Counted from the first letter of the stretch, positions 25,265 to 34,367 are shown. The stretch: DNA of 44,723 nt from an uncultured bacterium (GCA_937981985.1 CALJNB010000096.1:1-44723); one strand, 5' to 3'. The notes: generated by a model not told the origin, from the sequence alone. Made by a program: numbers and translations.

Positions 25265-28102
25265 ATGAACGAGAAGTTTGGAGATTATAATTTATTGCGT
25301 CTTCTGGGGGCGGGGCAGAAAACCAAGGTTTACCTTGCCGAACATCCTGCTAATGGACGGCTTGCCTTAAAGTTTACCGACGAAGTGGTTTCGCCCGAAT
25401 GGTCGAATTTGTTTCTAACAGGTGTACGTAAAGCCTCAGCACTTACCCATCCTAACATTACTCAGATTCATGATTGGGGTACCACCGACGGTCGCGTTTT
25501 TGAGGCTAGTGATTTCATCCTCGGTCGGGATTTACAGAACGTCGCTGCTCGTGGTTTTACCGAAGGTCGATTTTTACCCATTCCAATGGCCGTTAGTGTT
25601 ATTGCCTCAGCAGCAGGTGGTCTACACTACGCTCACACGCGTCGGGATTCTGAAGGCGGCGCCACTGCTGTTATTCATGAAAATTTGTGCCCTCAAAATA
25701 TCATTTTAGGTGCCGACGGTACCGTTAGGTTGACCGATTTTGCGATTGGGGAAGCGACGCGCGCTTTATCACCATCTCCGGATCGTCTGGGTTATTTAAG
25801 TCCCGAACAGATCGATGATGACTACGGCGAGATCGATGTACGCACCGATGTTTTTTCGCTTGGTGTGGTTGCTTATGAACTTATCAGTTGTAAGCGCCTT
25901 TTTAAGGGTGACACGACACAGGACGTGTATAAAAAAGTGCTAACGATGCCTATCATGGCGCCGCATCATGTCCGAGCTGATGTCGACGCTGATTTATCTG
26001 CGATAATCATGAAAGCCTTAGAACGAGAACCTACGTTACGCTTTGAAAGTATTCGAGATTTTCAAATGAGTTTAGTGGACTGGTTGTCGTCTCAAGATAA
26101 TCACACCACCGATGCACACCTATCGACCTACTTGAATTCTCTTTTTCCAGAATTGGTCGGCGAGAAAGTCCCAGAGGAAACGAATGCGCTAGTAATCTCA
26201 GCGAGTCTGTTTGAACAGATGGATGCGTCGTCGGGCGCGAATTTCGAAAAGTGGATAGAAGAACAAGCTATGGGGCAACAGCCGCAAATGGATGAGCCAA
26301 CTCCCATAGAGAGTGTTAATGATTCATTCGAAGAAGAGAAGACCAGTATTTCACTCGAGGCGACCCGCGAAGCTGTTCGCGTCGATGCTGTAGCTAAACC
26401 CCAAATTTCCAATGAACTTGGCGCGGTCTCAATCCCCGCGATGCAACCCAAATCTCCGGAAGATTTCGTACCTGTCAATATTTCTGAGCCGGAGCCTCCC
26501 GCCGAAGAGGCGGCTCCGAAAAAGAAGCGAATTGCTTTGGCAGATTTGCCGATGCCATCGCTGTCATTAGCTCAATCGAGTATCGTGGTCTCTCCTCCCG
26601 CAGCCCAAACTGCCTCGGGTGATGATTTTGAGACAGATGATGAGGATTCCGATCCCGAGGACGATAAAACGGTTTCGATGTCGGTAGAAGAAATGAGGAT
26701 GCCTCAGCCAAACGATCTGCCTCAGTCTGCGCCTGGTGTGGTGTCTGACCACACTGCGTCATTTGATCCGCAGCCATCGGCACCCGGTTTTATAGCGCAA
26801 CCGTCGACACCCCAGTCTTCTCCTGTTGGCTCCGAAAAGATCTTGGATACGAATCCAGCACCTGCGGGACCCGTTGGTTTTCGTCCGCCGGCATTTACAC
26901 CTCCGCACGGAATTCCCGCTAGTGGACCAGCTCCATCGGCTCATATAGCTGAGTCCGATCAAGCTCCATTGACGACACACAACACAGCAGCGGTAAGCAC
27001 AGAAAACGAAATTGAAGATTGGAAACCTACATCGAGTAAAAAGGGTATTCTGATCGGGATCCTTTCTTTGTTGGCACTGTGTCTCTTAGGCGGAGGCATG
27101 TATTTAGCGATGAACGCTGAAAGCACGTTGGAAGAGGATGTGGGCGGGAAAAAAATTGATCCGAGTCAACTTAAAGAGCTCGTGATCGATCCACCACCGC
27201 CAACGCAGATCCTCGCGGTGAGCTCTACGAACGAGAATGTTCACTATATCGTTAATGGGAAACTGAAGAATGTAACAGATGGTGGTATCCCAATTTTTAA
27301 GGGTATTACAAACGAGGTCGTTGCTATGGCACCTGGCCACGCCCCTAAAATGGAAATGGTAGCTGGGGAAGCCGGGATTGCGCCGCTTTCTTTTGAGTTG
27401 GTCCCCTTGGAGTCTGAGCCCGATACTGAATTGCAAATTATGACCGATCCTCGTGGAGCGTCTATTATCGTCGACGGAGTCGAGGCCGGGACTTCGCCGA
27501 CGACGATAAAACTCTCTAGCAAAATCGAACACCATGTTGAGATCAGTGCAAGTGGGAGGCGACCTCATGGGGCCTTTATCGGTTTAGTTCCAGGACAAGA
27601 GAATCTAATAGATGTTCAGCTTGAATCCGAAAAACGATCTTACGTCGGCGTTAATTTTGGTGCTTTGCCGCGTGGTGCAACGATTAAGCTGGATGGCAAG
27701 CCCTTCGCGATGTCGCCGACTTTTAAAAAGCTAAAACGTAATCGAATCATGCGTGTCGACATGTCCCATATCGATGCGTTCCCGTCTACGCGTCGTGTTT
27801 CCTTAGTCGATTTTGGTAGTTTTGAGATGCGACCTTTTCTCAAGAAGATATCACGTAAAAAAGGAACGATTAGTCTAAAAGTTACGCCCAAAGGCGGTGA
27901 GATTTATATCGGAGCGAATGGATACGGCGTTGGGCCTGTTAAGAGGTTGAAATTAACGGAGGGATCCAAACTTGTTATCATCGACTCTGCAGCAGGACGT
28001 GTCGAGAAAAAGATCGACGTTATCCCAGGAAAACATGTTTCATATACCCTCAAACTAAACGGGAAAAATGGGACACTTACGAAGAAAATTCTTAAAAAAT
28101 AA
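25265..28102 (+). CDS. Ser/Thr-kinase-like PEGA protein, predicted pseudokinase
   Basis: A 945-residue protein in three parts. Residues about 1-275 have the eukaryotic-type kinase fold with a glycine loop (LLGAGQKTKVYLA) and Lys36 (ALKF). However, the HRD loop reads HENLCPQN (138-145), so the catalytic Asp is Asn140. DFG reads DFA (158-160), and the alpha-C Glu position is Gly in FLTGVRKAS. YLSPEQ and DVFSLGVVAYEL remain. Residues about 290-590 are a Pro/Glu/Ser-rich linker. A transmembrane helix lies at about 592-613. The rest is beta-rich with a PEGA-type repeat (DPRGASIIVDGVEAGTSPTT) at about 725-790. Its best description is an ATP-binding or dead kinase scaffold linking cytosol to periplasm. 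The pyroglutamyl peptidase gene follows after 15 bases. Confidence 0.9.
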   Translation: MNEKFGDYNLLRLLGAGQKTKVYLAEHPANGRLALKFTDEVVSPEWSNLFLTGVRKASALTHPNITQIHDWGTTDGRVFEASDFILGRDLQNVAARGFTEGRFLPIPMAVSVIASAAGGLHYAHTRRDSEGGATAVIHENLCPQNIILGADGTVRLTDFAIGEATRALSPSPDRLGYLSPEQIDDDYGEIDVRTDVFSLGVVAYELISCKRLFKGDTTQDVYKKVLTMPIMAPHHVRADVDADLSAIIMKALEREPTLRFESIRDFQMSLVDWLSSQDNHTTDAHLSTYLNSLFPELVGEKVPEETNALVISASLFEQMDASSGANFEKWIEEQAMGQQPQMDEPTPIESVNDSFEEEKTSISLEATREAVRVDAVAKPQISNELGAVSIPAMQPKSPEDFVPVNISEPEPPAEEAAPKKKRIALADLPMPSLSLAQSSIVVSPPAAQTASGDDFETDDEDSDPEDDKTVSMSVEEMRMPQPNDLPQSAPGVVSDHTASFDPQPSAPGFIAQPSTPQSSPVGSEKILDTNPAPAGPVGFRPPAFTPPHGIPASGPAPSAHIAESDQAPLTTHNTAAVSTENEIEDWKPTSSKKGILIGILSLLALCLLGGGMYLAMNAESTLEEDVGGKKIDPSQLKELVIDPPPPTQILAVSSTNENVHYIVNGKLKNVTDGGIPIFKGITNEVVAMAPGHAPKMEMVAGEAGIAPLSFELVPLESEPDTELQIMTDPRGASIIVDGVEAGTSPTTIKLSSKIEHHVEISASGRRPHGAFIGLVPGQENLIDVQLESEKRSYVGVNFGALPRGATIKLDGKPFAMSPTFKKLKRNRIMRVDMSHIDAFPSTRRVSLVDFGSFEMRPFLKKISRKKGTISLKVTPKGGEIYIGANGYGVGPVKRLKLTEGSKLVIIDSAAGRVEKKIDVIPGKHVSYTLKLNGKNGTLTKKILKK

Positions 28103-28117
28103 GATGCTCGTTAGCGT

Positions 28118-28624
28118 ATGAAAGCGAATTATACCGGCTTTGAGCCTTGGGGCGAGATTGCTTACAACCCTTCTTGGGATGTAGCTAGAAGTGCCGCCGC
28201 GTTTTCGGGATCTTCCGCCGAATTATTGCCGGTTTCTTTCGATGTCGTAGACATGAATTTCGAAGGATTTGTCGTTCATTTTGGCGTTGCGATAAAACGT
28301 GAATACGTCGAACTCGAACGCTATGCTCACAATATTAAAATCGAAGACCAGCAGCAGACTCGTCGACTTAGCGAAAGTGGTAACGTTGCGTACGAAACGA
28401 GCCTAAATCTGGCCGCTCATTTAAATGCTTTGAACGCAGATATTCCGGAGTGGAGTTTTCGAGAAAGCAGAGATGCTGGAACCTTTGTTTGTAACGCGCT
28501 TTACTATAGCTCTTTATCTCAAAATTCTAATCGGCTCTTCGTTCATATTCCGATGATGAAGCCGGCGGATGCGAAAGCTTTGGGGAGACAATTAGCGCGC
28601 CATTTTGACAAAGTGTCTTTTTGA
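28118..28624 (+). CDS. pcp: Pyroglutamyl-peptidase I (C15 cysteine peptidase), shortened
   Basis: A 168-residue cytosolic cysteine peptidase that removes N-terminal pyroglutamate. The signatures are TGFEPWGEIAYNPSW at the N-terminus, VVHFGVA, VELERYAHNI with the catalytic Glu67, SRDAGTFVCNALYYSSL with the nucleophile Cys125, and FVHIPM with His143. All three catalytic residues are present. The usual length is about 200-215 residues, so several loops are trimmed. It starts 15 bases after the PEGA protein gene and is likely in the same transcript. The family is secure; the shortened core could narrow specificity. Confidence 0.85.
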   Translation: MKANYTGFEPWGEIAYNPSWDVARSAAAFSGSSAELLPVSFDVVDMNFEGFVVHFGVAIKREYVELERYAHNIKIEDQQQTRRLSESGNVAYETSLNLAAHLNALNADIPEWSFRESRDAGTFVCNALYYSSLSQNSNRLFVHIPMMKPADAKALGRQLARHFDKVSF

Positions 28625-28639
28625 AACTGTTTTGGTTTG

Positions 28640-28867
28640 ATGGCAAAGTTAAGGCAAATTCAAGGATTTATTTTCGGCTTAGCGAATAGTTATCCGTGCG
28701 AGTTTCGCACTCGGCAGCAAATTATCGAAACCTTCCCTCCACGGGGAGTAGGCGGTTTCGTGGGGTTACATGATTCGCGTTGGCCTGCGCGTCCTATAGT
28801 TAAAGGAAGCGGAGAGATACCTCGAGGTACTATTTGGGATGACACCCAGATGGATGGCGATCGCTAG
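28640..28867 (+). CDS. Possible small protein, uncertain
   Basis: An open frame of 75 codons from an ATG, 15 bases after the pcp stop. The deduced protein has a short hydrophobic N-terminus, then PPRGVGGFVGLHDSRWPARP and an acidic tail. I do not recognise it and see no convincing ribosome-binding site. It contains a perfect six-base hairpin, GTGCGA-GTT-TCGCAC (28696-28710), which could instead be part of an RNA element in the 290-base interval before the convergent YchJ gene. Confidence 0.25.
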   Translation: MAKLRQIQGFIFGLANSYPCEFRTRQQIIETFPPRGVGGFVGLHDSRWPARPIVKGSGEIPRGTIWDDTQMDGDR

Positions 28868-28914
28868 CTGAAGGACTCTGAGAAGGGCGACGGACCGTTG
28901 GACAAGTGCATTGC

Positions 28915-29325
28915 TTACTCGAATTCGCCAGAGTGGTAATACCATTTATCATCGTAGGTGGTGAATAGGCTGGTTTCTATGAACGATGCGTCTTTACCCT
29001 CGATCTCTAGGGTCGCTTCGAAGCGGACAGCATTGGCGCCTACACTAAGAATTTCTAAACCTTGAAAATGGGTTTCTTGACTGAATTCGGCGAGCTCAGC
29101 TTTCCAAACCTCCACATCATCTCTCCAAAGAGGGCCGGTCTTATCGGTCGTATTTATGAGATAGTCAATTTCGCCTTTTACGTATGCGCTATATCGAGAG
29201 CGCATCAAGCTATCTGGAGAATCCGCGTCGGCCTTGCCTGTGTGCAGGGGCTTACAACATTTCGCGTAACTTAGCGAAGATTGACATGGACAGATATTTG
29301 AGCGTTTTTTGGTCTTAATTTTCAT
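28915..29325 (-). CDS. ychJ: YchJ/UPF0225-family SEC-C motif protein
   Basis: A 136-residue protein. The N-terminal SEC-C zinc motif is CPCQSSLSYAKCCKPLH (Cys12, Cys14, Cys23, Cys24), the SecA-C-terminal-like module. The remaining region (SLMRSRYSAYVKGEIDYLINTTD, then ETSLFTTYDDKWYYHSGE) is the NTF2-like YchJ domain. Length matches the family. Function is unknown; the SEC-C module may bind ribosomes or SecB-like partners. The gene is transcribed away from the tRNA and has its own upstream region. Confidence 0.9.
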   Translation of the reverse strand: MKIKTKKRSNICPCQSSLSYAKCCKPLHTGKADADSPDSLMRSRYSAYVKGEIDYLINTTDKTGPLWRDDVEVWKAELAEFSQETHFQGLEILSVGANAVRFEATLEIEGKDASFIETSLFTTYDDKWYYHSGEFE

Positions 29326-29471
29326 AGTTTAATGGTTATAGGATCTTGAGAAATGGTCAATATTGGTGGACAGAATCGTACAAAAAAACGATTTTCAAAC
29401 GAATGTTCTGCTGTTCTAGCACCATGTTTGGTCAGATGCGAAACTATTCACGCAAAAATATTAAAAGTGCA

Positions 29472-29500
29472 TTGACATAGATTCAATCTAGCCTTACCTT
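29472..29500 (+). promoter_or_regulatory. Promoter of the initiator tRNA gene
   Basis: TTGACA at 29472-29477 is a full consensus -35 box. TACCTT at 29495-29500 serves as a -10 box after 17 bases. The tRNA begins 12 bases later. The discriminator is GC-rich (CCGGCTCC), a feature of promoters under stringent control of stable RNAs. Confidence 0.7.
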
Positions 29501-29512
29501 CCGGCTCCTTGT

Positions 29513-29586
<74 letters not shown>

Positions 29587-29590
29587 CTAA

Positions 29591-29621
29591 AAAAAAAGAA
29601 CCGATAAGGTTCTTTTTTTTT
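29591..29621 (+). terminator. Intrinsic terminator after the initiator tRNA
   Basis: An inverted repeat of a poly-A run, GAACC, loop GATAA, GGTTC and a poly-T run gives a stable hairpin directly followed by U residues. It is symmetrical (A-run and T-run), so it can also end transcription from the minus-strand rluB gene that terminates at 29679. Confidence 0.85.
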
Positions 29622-29678
29622 ATATGAACTCTACTCTTTTTTGATAAATTTGTGAGAAAGGCGGGCTATAAAAACGTG

Positions 29679-30473
29679 CTATTTTTTACGCTCGTTTCGT
29701 TTTTTGGCGCGTTTTGACTGTTCGGCTTCGACGGGAGTCTTTTTACCAAAAGCTTCGTATAGACCGCGCACTTCGTGTTCCTCCAGATTTCTGAATTTAC
29801 CGGCGGCTACGCCTTTCATCGTAATATCTGCGATGGCTATCCGTCGAAGACGCTGAACTTCCCAACCTACGCCTTCGCACATGCGACGAATTTGTCTGTT
29901 TTGTCCAGAAGTGAGGATGATTTCGATCCAAGTATTTTGCCCTGTTGATTTAAAAAAATGTGCAGACTTAGCACGCATCATCTTTTTCGTTTCGGGATCT
30001 TCTATGCCTTCCCGAAGCAGTTTAAATGCTGGATCACCCTTTTCGACTTTTCCTTTAATTTTGACTGCATAGAGCTTAGCTACTTCGAATTTTGGGTGTG
30101 TAAGAAGGTTGGTCAACTCGCCGTCATTTGTTAAAACAATCAACCCCTCAGAATCCCAATCTAGTCGTCCGACGGGCCATACTCTCGGCGTTTTTTTAGG
30201 TAAGAGATCGGTGATTATTTTCCGGTCTTGAGGGTCGTCCAAGGTGCAGATATATCCACGTGGCTTGTTGACCAAAAAATAGATCAGCTTTTTAGGCGCC
30301 GAAACGATACTGCCTTCGACTTCGACTCGGTCGTTTTCGGTATCGACCTTTGTACCCATTTCGGTAACGACCACGCCGTTTACCGAAACCATACCCTCGG
30401 CAATGAGTTTTTCAGATTTTCTTCGACTGGCAACACCGGCGCGAGAGAGAAATTTTTGTAGGCGTTCTATCAT
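29679..30473 (-). CDS. rluB: Pseudouridine synthase, RsuA/RluB type
   Basis: A 264-residue enzyme that makes pseudouridine in rRNA. The N-terminal S4 domain is RLQKFLSRAGVASRRKSEKL. The catalytic motif is GRLDWDSEGLIVLTNDGE, with the catalytic Asp in RLDWDSEGL. C-terminal motifs are QNRQIRRMC and LRRIAI. A basic tail rich in Lys/Arg ends the protein. Length and motifs fit RluB (23S, U2605 type) better than RsuA, but this is inference. The start overlaps scpB's stop by four bases (ATGA), so the genes are translated together. Confidence 0.92.
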   Translation of the reverse strand: MIERLQKFLSRAGVASRRKSEKLIAEGMVSVNGVVVTEMGTKVDTENDRVEVEGSIVSAPKKLIYFLVNKPRGYICTLDDPQDRKIITDLLPKKTPRVWPVGRLDWDSEGLIVLTNDGELTNLLTHPKFEVAKLYAVKIKGKVEKGDPAFKLLREGIEDPETKKMMRAKSAHFFKSTGQNTWIEIILTSGQNRQIRRMCEGVGWEVQRLRRIAIADITMKGVAAGKFRNLEEHEVRGLYEAFGKKTPVEAEQSKRAKKRNERKK

Positions 30474-31549
30474 TCTTCTTCTTCCTTTAGAACACCGTCA
30501 TCGTTGGCCGCCGACGACGGATAGACTTCGACTTGTTCTTCGGTGTTTTCGTTTTCTTTTTCGGATTCAACTTCTTCGTCGATACCACCGCCGCCAAGCT
30601 CATGTGTTCGTTCTTCCCGTTCAACTTCGCCTTCGCTTACGTGGCCGGCAAGAATTGACTCACGTTCGTCTTCAGGAAGGAATTCGCGAAGATCTTCGCC
30701 GACGAGCTCTAGAGCATCGACTTCAAATTCCTCGAGGGTAGGCATGTCGGTGATCGAATTCATACCGAAAAATTCTAGGAAGCGAGTAGTTGTTGCGTAG
30801 AGGTTGGGTCGTCCGATGTCATCGGCGCGACCGATGACTGAAACAAGATCGAATCCAATAAGTTTCTTCAACGAACCCGAACAATCCACACCCCGAATTT
30901 CATCGGCCCGTGCTTTTGTAACAGGTTGTTGGTACGCCACGATCGCAAGAGTTTCTAAAATCGCCTTCGAAAGTCGAAGCGGTTTGGCCTCGTACATCCG
31001 TAATATGACCTCAGAAAGTCCGGCGTTGGTCCTGAATTGAAGCCCTCCGTCAATTTCAGAAAGATGGATTCCTCTGTCTCCGGTGTATTCTAGTGATAGT
31101 TGCGTTATGGCTCGGTTAATTGTTGCCTTGTCGGCGTTTTTAACAAGCTTGGCAATCTCATTTTTCGTGAGCGGGTCGTCGGAAACGAAAAGTAGCGCTT
31201 CTATAGCCGATTTTGTTGTCAGGTCGTCCCATAATTCGATTTCTTCTTCGTCTATGTCTTCGTTGTTTCCAACTTCGTTGACTTTCTGTCCTGCTGTGTC
31301 GCCGGCAGAGTTATTTTCAACCTCAGTAGCGTCGGTTCCCGTCATTTCGGCGGACGCTTCCTCAGCCTCAGTTGATTCTGCTTCGGTATGTTCCGCTTCG
31401 GTCGCTTCGATTTCTTCTGGAGGATTGGGTTCGATATTATTCTTTTCCGCCTCTCCCGCTTCTTCCAACTCGACGGGCTCGACTTCTTCCGGGTTTGTTT
31501 GTATTTGATTTTCTTCAACAGACGAAGCTTTAATATTTTCGTTATTCAT
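30470..31549 (-). CDS. scpB: Segregation and condensation protein B, with long acidic tails
   Basis: A 359-residue protein whose central 180 residues (about 105-285) are the two winged-helix domains of ScpB (KSAIEALLFVSDDPLTKNEI, then LSKAILETLAIVAYQQPVTKA and RADEIRGVDCSGSLKKL). With ScpA it binds the SMC condensin ring to compact chromosomes. The usual length is about 200 residues. Here an N-terminal tail of about 100 residues is made of Glu-rich TEAE-like repeats, and an acidic C-terminal tail of about 70 residues follows. The gene lies 34 bases after scpA and overlaps rluB by four bases. Confidence 0.93.
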   Translation of the reverse strand: MNNENIKASSVEENQIQTNPEEVEPVELEEAGEAEKNNIEPNPPEEIEATEAEHTEAESTEAEEASAEMTGTDATEVENNSAGDTAGQKVNEVGNNEDIDEEEIELWDDLTTKSAIEALLFVSDDPLTKNEIAKLVKNADKATINRAITQLSLEYTGDRGIHLSEIDGGLQFRTNAGLSEVILRMYEAKPLRLSKAILETLAIVAYQQPVTKARADEIRGVDCSGSLKKLIGFDLVSVIGRADDIGRPNLYATTTRFLEFFGMNSITDMPTLEEFEVDALELVGEDLREFLPEDERESILAGHVSEGEVEREERTHELGGGGIDEEVESEKENENTEEQVEVYPSSAANDDGVLKEEEE

Positions 31550-31583
31550 TCAGGTGCCGTTTGGGGAATCAAGCAGTGTATCT

Positions 31584-32414
31584 TTATTGAAAATCGAGTT
31601 CGAGTTCGAGCTCAAATTCGGCAATATCTACTACCGCTCGTTCAACATAAAGGGTGGGTTCGTCTTCCAAATGCGTTTGCATAATTTTTACGATTTTTAA
31701 TTTTGTCATTTCCAGTAACGCGAGAAAGGTTGTTATGACACGATCGCGAGTTATTTCGAATCCTTCAAAAAGTTCTTCAAAGGCGACTTTGGGTTTAGAA
31801 TCCAGAATAGATGCCACGTCTAACATCACGCTTCTTAGGGTCAATTTTTGCGAGTTCATATCAAGAACCCATTCGCCACGCTTTTTCGAACGAGAAATGA
31901 TTCTCTGAATCGCTGACATGAGATCGGTTACGGACGCGCTTTTTAATTCGGGAGGCCCGACTAATTCTTTGAAGTAGGCAACTTTTGAAGGATGATTGAA
32001 CACATCTCGCTCTAAAACGGGTCGTTCATCGAGAGCTTCTGCTGCTTGTTTGTATTTTTGGTATTCAATAATTCGAGCGACGAGTTCGGCTCTTGGATCA
32101 GGTCCGTCTTCGTCTTCAACCACTTCCACAATTTTGGGAAGTAACATTTTTGATTTGATAAGAACAAGCATCGACGCCATTTCCAGCCACTCGGCACTCA
32201 ATTCGATATCCAGCCTTTCCATCTCTTCAATATGCTTGAGATACTCAGCGGTAATTAACGCGATTGGAATATCAAGAATATCGACTTCATGCTTTCGAAT
32301 GAGATCAAGTAGAAGCTCTAGCGGACCTTCATAGGCAGGTAGAGATAGAGCGAGATAATCGGATCCATCGACTTGTTCTGATTGTGGTTCAACGTGTTCT
32401 AATGCCGCAGCCAT
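31584..32414 (-). CDS. scpA: Segregation and condensation protein A
   Basis: A 276-residue kleisin. The N-terminal motif is YEGPLELLLDLIRKHEVDILDIPIALIT, followed by EYLKHIEEME and LEMASMLVLIKSKMLLP. These are the classic ScpA signature. The C-terminal winged helix (VITTFLALLEMTKLKIVKIMQ) binds the SMC head. ScpA bridges the two SMC heads with ScpB. Length is typical. The order scpA-scpB-rluB is common in bacteria. No smc gene is in the window. Confidence 0.95.
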   Translation of the reverse strand: MAAALEHVEPQSEQVDGSDYLALSLPAYEGPLELLLDLIRKHEVDILDIPIALITAEYLKHIEEMERLDIELSAEWLEMASMLVLIKSKMLLPKIVEVVEDEDGPDPRAELVARIIEYQKYKQAAEALDERPVLERDVFNHPSKVAYFKELVGPPELKSASVTDLMSAIQRIISRSKKRGEWVLDMNSQKLTLRSVMLDVASILDSKPKVAFEELFEGFEITRDRVITTFLALLEMTKLKIVKIMQTHLEDEPTLYVERAVVDIAEFELELELDFQ

Positions 32415-32698
32415 AGACTTCCTTGCAGTTCTTTTTTACATCGCGCTGATCTACTGGATCATTTCGTGGATCACAAGCTGATCTTCGGAACGGGCCTTTT
32501 GGGCGCGATTTTGATCCGGAAGCATGGCGAAATTTCGAAGCAATTTCAAACCTTTAGAGAAAATAAATCAACCTCAGGTCAATTTTGTGAATGAATAGTC
32601 GGGTATTTTTTTCCGATCGCCGAAAGGAATCTTGAACGGCGCGCATATCCATTCTCAGGAAAAAGAAGTATAAGAGTGTGAACTTTGGAAGGAATAGT
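32415..32698. other. Intergenic region between scpA and glpD with a GATC cluster
   Basis: This 284-base divergent region has no credible gene. It holds GATC at 32448, 32457, 32469, 32480 and 32513. The first four sit within 36 bases as CTGATC, TGGATCA, TGGATCA and CTGATC, spaced by about one helical turn. It must carry promoters for both scpA and glpD, but I see no strong -35/-10 pair. Confidence 0.35.
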
Positions 32699-34363
32699 AT
32701 GGCGTCGCAGGAATCACAATGGGAAGCACTCGGTGAAGAGGTAGACATTCTTATCATTGGAGGAGGAATTAACGGTGCCGGTGTTGCACGTGATGCAGCT
32801 CGACGTGGACTAAAAGTAGCATTGGTTGAGATGAGAGACTTGGCGTACGGAACAAGTTCTCGTTCCTCCAAGCTAGTCCATGGCGGTTTACGTTATTTAG
32901 AGAATTTGGAATTTAGTTTGGTGTTCGAGTCCGTCAGCGAACGAAAGATTCTCTTAAACATTGCGCCACACCTTGTTAATCCACTCGGGTTTATTTTTCC
33001 CGTTTTTAAATCATCTCGAGTAAATCTGACGACCCTGACCGCTGGTATGTGGCTCTACGATGGCCTTTCACTTTTTCGCTCACCTAAGCGACACCGTAAA
33101 CTCAAAAAAGGGGAACTCCAAAAAGAAGAACCGTCGATGACGATGGAAAATCTAAAAGGCGCCCAACTTTATTATGACTGTTCGACCAATGACGCTCGAT
33201 TGACTTTAGAAAACGCCATCGATGCGCAGAAGCACGGGGCGGTGATTTCAACCTGGACATCGGCCGTTTCATTTCTAAAAAACGAGGACGGGCGTATCAA
33301 AGGTGCAGTGGTTAAGAATATGTTTACTGGCGATTTAAAGGAGATAAAAGCGCACACGATCATTAACGCCGCAGGTCCGTGGACGGATAAAATTATTTCT
33401 ATGAGTCGAGAGGTAAACTCGCCAACACTGCGTCCGACGAAAGGCATTCACATCGTCGTGAATCACGAAAAGCTTCCGGTCAATAACGCTGTCGTTTGCG
33501 TGCATCCCGACGATGAACGCGTTTTATTCGCTATTCCTTGGGGAGACCAGACCTATATCGGTACTACTGATACCGACTTTAAAGGAGACCCGTCTTCGGT
33601 AAGAGCGTCCAAAGAGGACGTGGATTACCTTATCGATGCAGCTGCTCATTATTTCCCGAAGTTCAAATTACAGGTCGATGATGTTATTTGTACTTGGGCC
33701 GGTTTGCGCCCGCTTATCGCGCCACCGGAAAATGTTTCAGAATCGGAGATTTCTCGGGAACATAAAATTACGGTCGACGCAGATGGATTGATTTCGGTCG
33801 CCGGCGGAAAACTCACCACCTATCGAAAGATGTCGAGCGAACTTGTGGATACAGCGGTAAGCCTATTAAGTTTGTCAGGCCAACTTCCCGATAATTTGGT
33901 TGGTGCGAAGACCGCGTTCCATCCCCTTCCCGGTGCCGTGAATTGGCCGCCTGACGATGATCATGAACGTGTAGCAAAAGAAGTTCAACTCGCCGCGGGC
34001 GACGATTTGTTGGATATGGATGTGTGTCGAAACCTTGCGAATACCTATGGTATGCTAGCTATTAAGATTGCCCAATTTGTTCACAAGTATCCTGAATTGG
34101 GGAAACGTATTATCGAAGGACGTCCCGAAATTTATGCTCAGATCGATTGGGGGGTCCAACGAGAGTTCGCGGCGACCGTGACTGATATTTTGATTCAACG
34201 CACTCAAATTTTTTATCGAGATCGCGATCAAGGATTGAACTGCGTGGAAGCGGTTGCCAAACATATGGGGAAGATGTTGGAGTGGTCAGACCAAGAAATC
34301 GAAGATAATATTAGCCGCTATCGACAGGATGTTTCTATATCCAGAAAGTGGCGCGATGAGTAA
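32699..34363 (+). CDS. glpD: Glycerol-3-phosphate dehydrogenase, FAD-dependent
   Basis: A 554-residue flavoprotein that oxidises glycerol 3-phosphate to dihydroxyacetone phosphate and passes electrons to the quinone pool at the inner membrane. The N-terminal dinucleotide motif is IIGGGINGAGVARDAARRG. Next come TSSRSSKLVHGGLRYLE (typical of GlpD), NAAGPWTD and YIGTTDTDF, and a C-terminal helical domain. The start is ATG 32699, because GGAAGGAA lies directly before it. A GTG 21 bases upstream is in frame but unlikely. No glpK or glpF lies beside it. It is a lone gene divergent from scpA. Confidence 0.94.
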   Translation: MASQESQWEALGEEVDILIIGGGINGAGVARDAARRGLKVALVEMRDLAYGTSSRSSKLVHGGLRYLENLEFSLVFESVSERKILLNIAPHLVNPLGFIFPVFKSSRVNLTTLTAGMWLYDGLSLFRSPKRHRKLKKGELQKEEPSMTMENLKGAQLYYDCSTNDARLTLENAIDAQKHGAVISTWTSAVSFLKNEDGRIKGAVVKNMFTGDLKEIKAHTIINAAGPWTDKIISMSREVNSPTLRPTKGIHIVVNHEKLPVNNAVVCVHPDDERVLFAIPWGDQTYIGTTDTDFKGDPSSVRASKEDVDYLIDAAAHYFPKFKLQVDDVICTWAGLRPLIAPPENVSESEISREHKITVDADGLISVAGGKLTTYRKMSSELVDTAVSLLSLSGQLPDNLVGAKTAFHPLPGAVNWPPDDDHERVAKEVQLAAGDDLLDMDVCRNLANTYGMLAIKIAQFVHKYPELGKRIIEGRPEIYAQIDWGVQREFAATVTDILIQRTQIFYRDRDQGLNCVEAVAKHMGKMLEWSDQEIEDNISRYRQDVSISRKWRDE

Positions 34364-34367
34364 AAAA

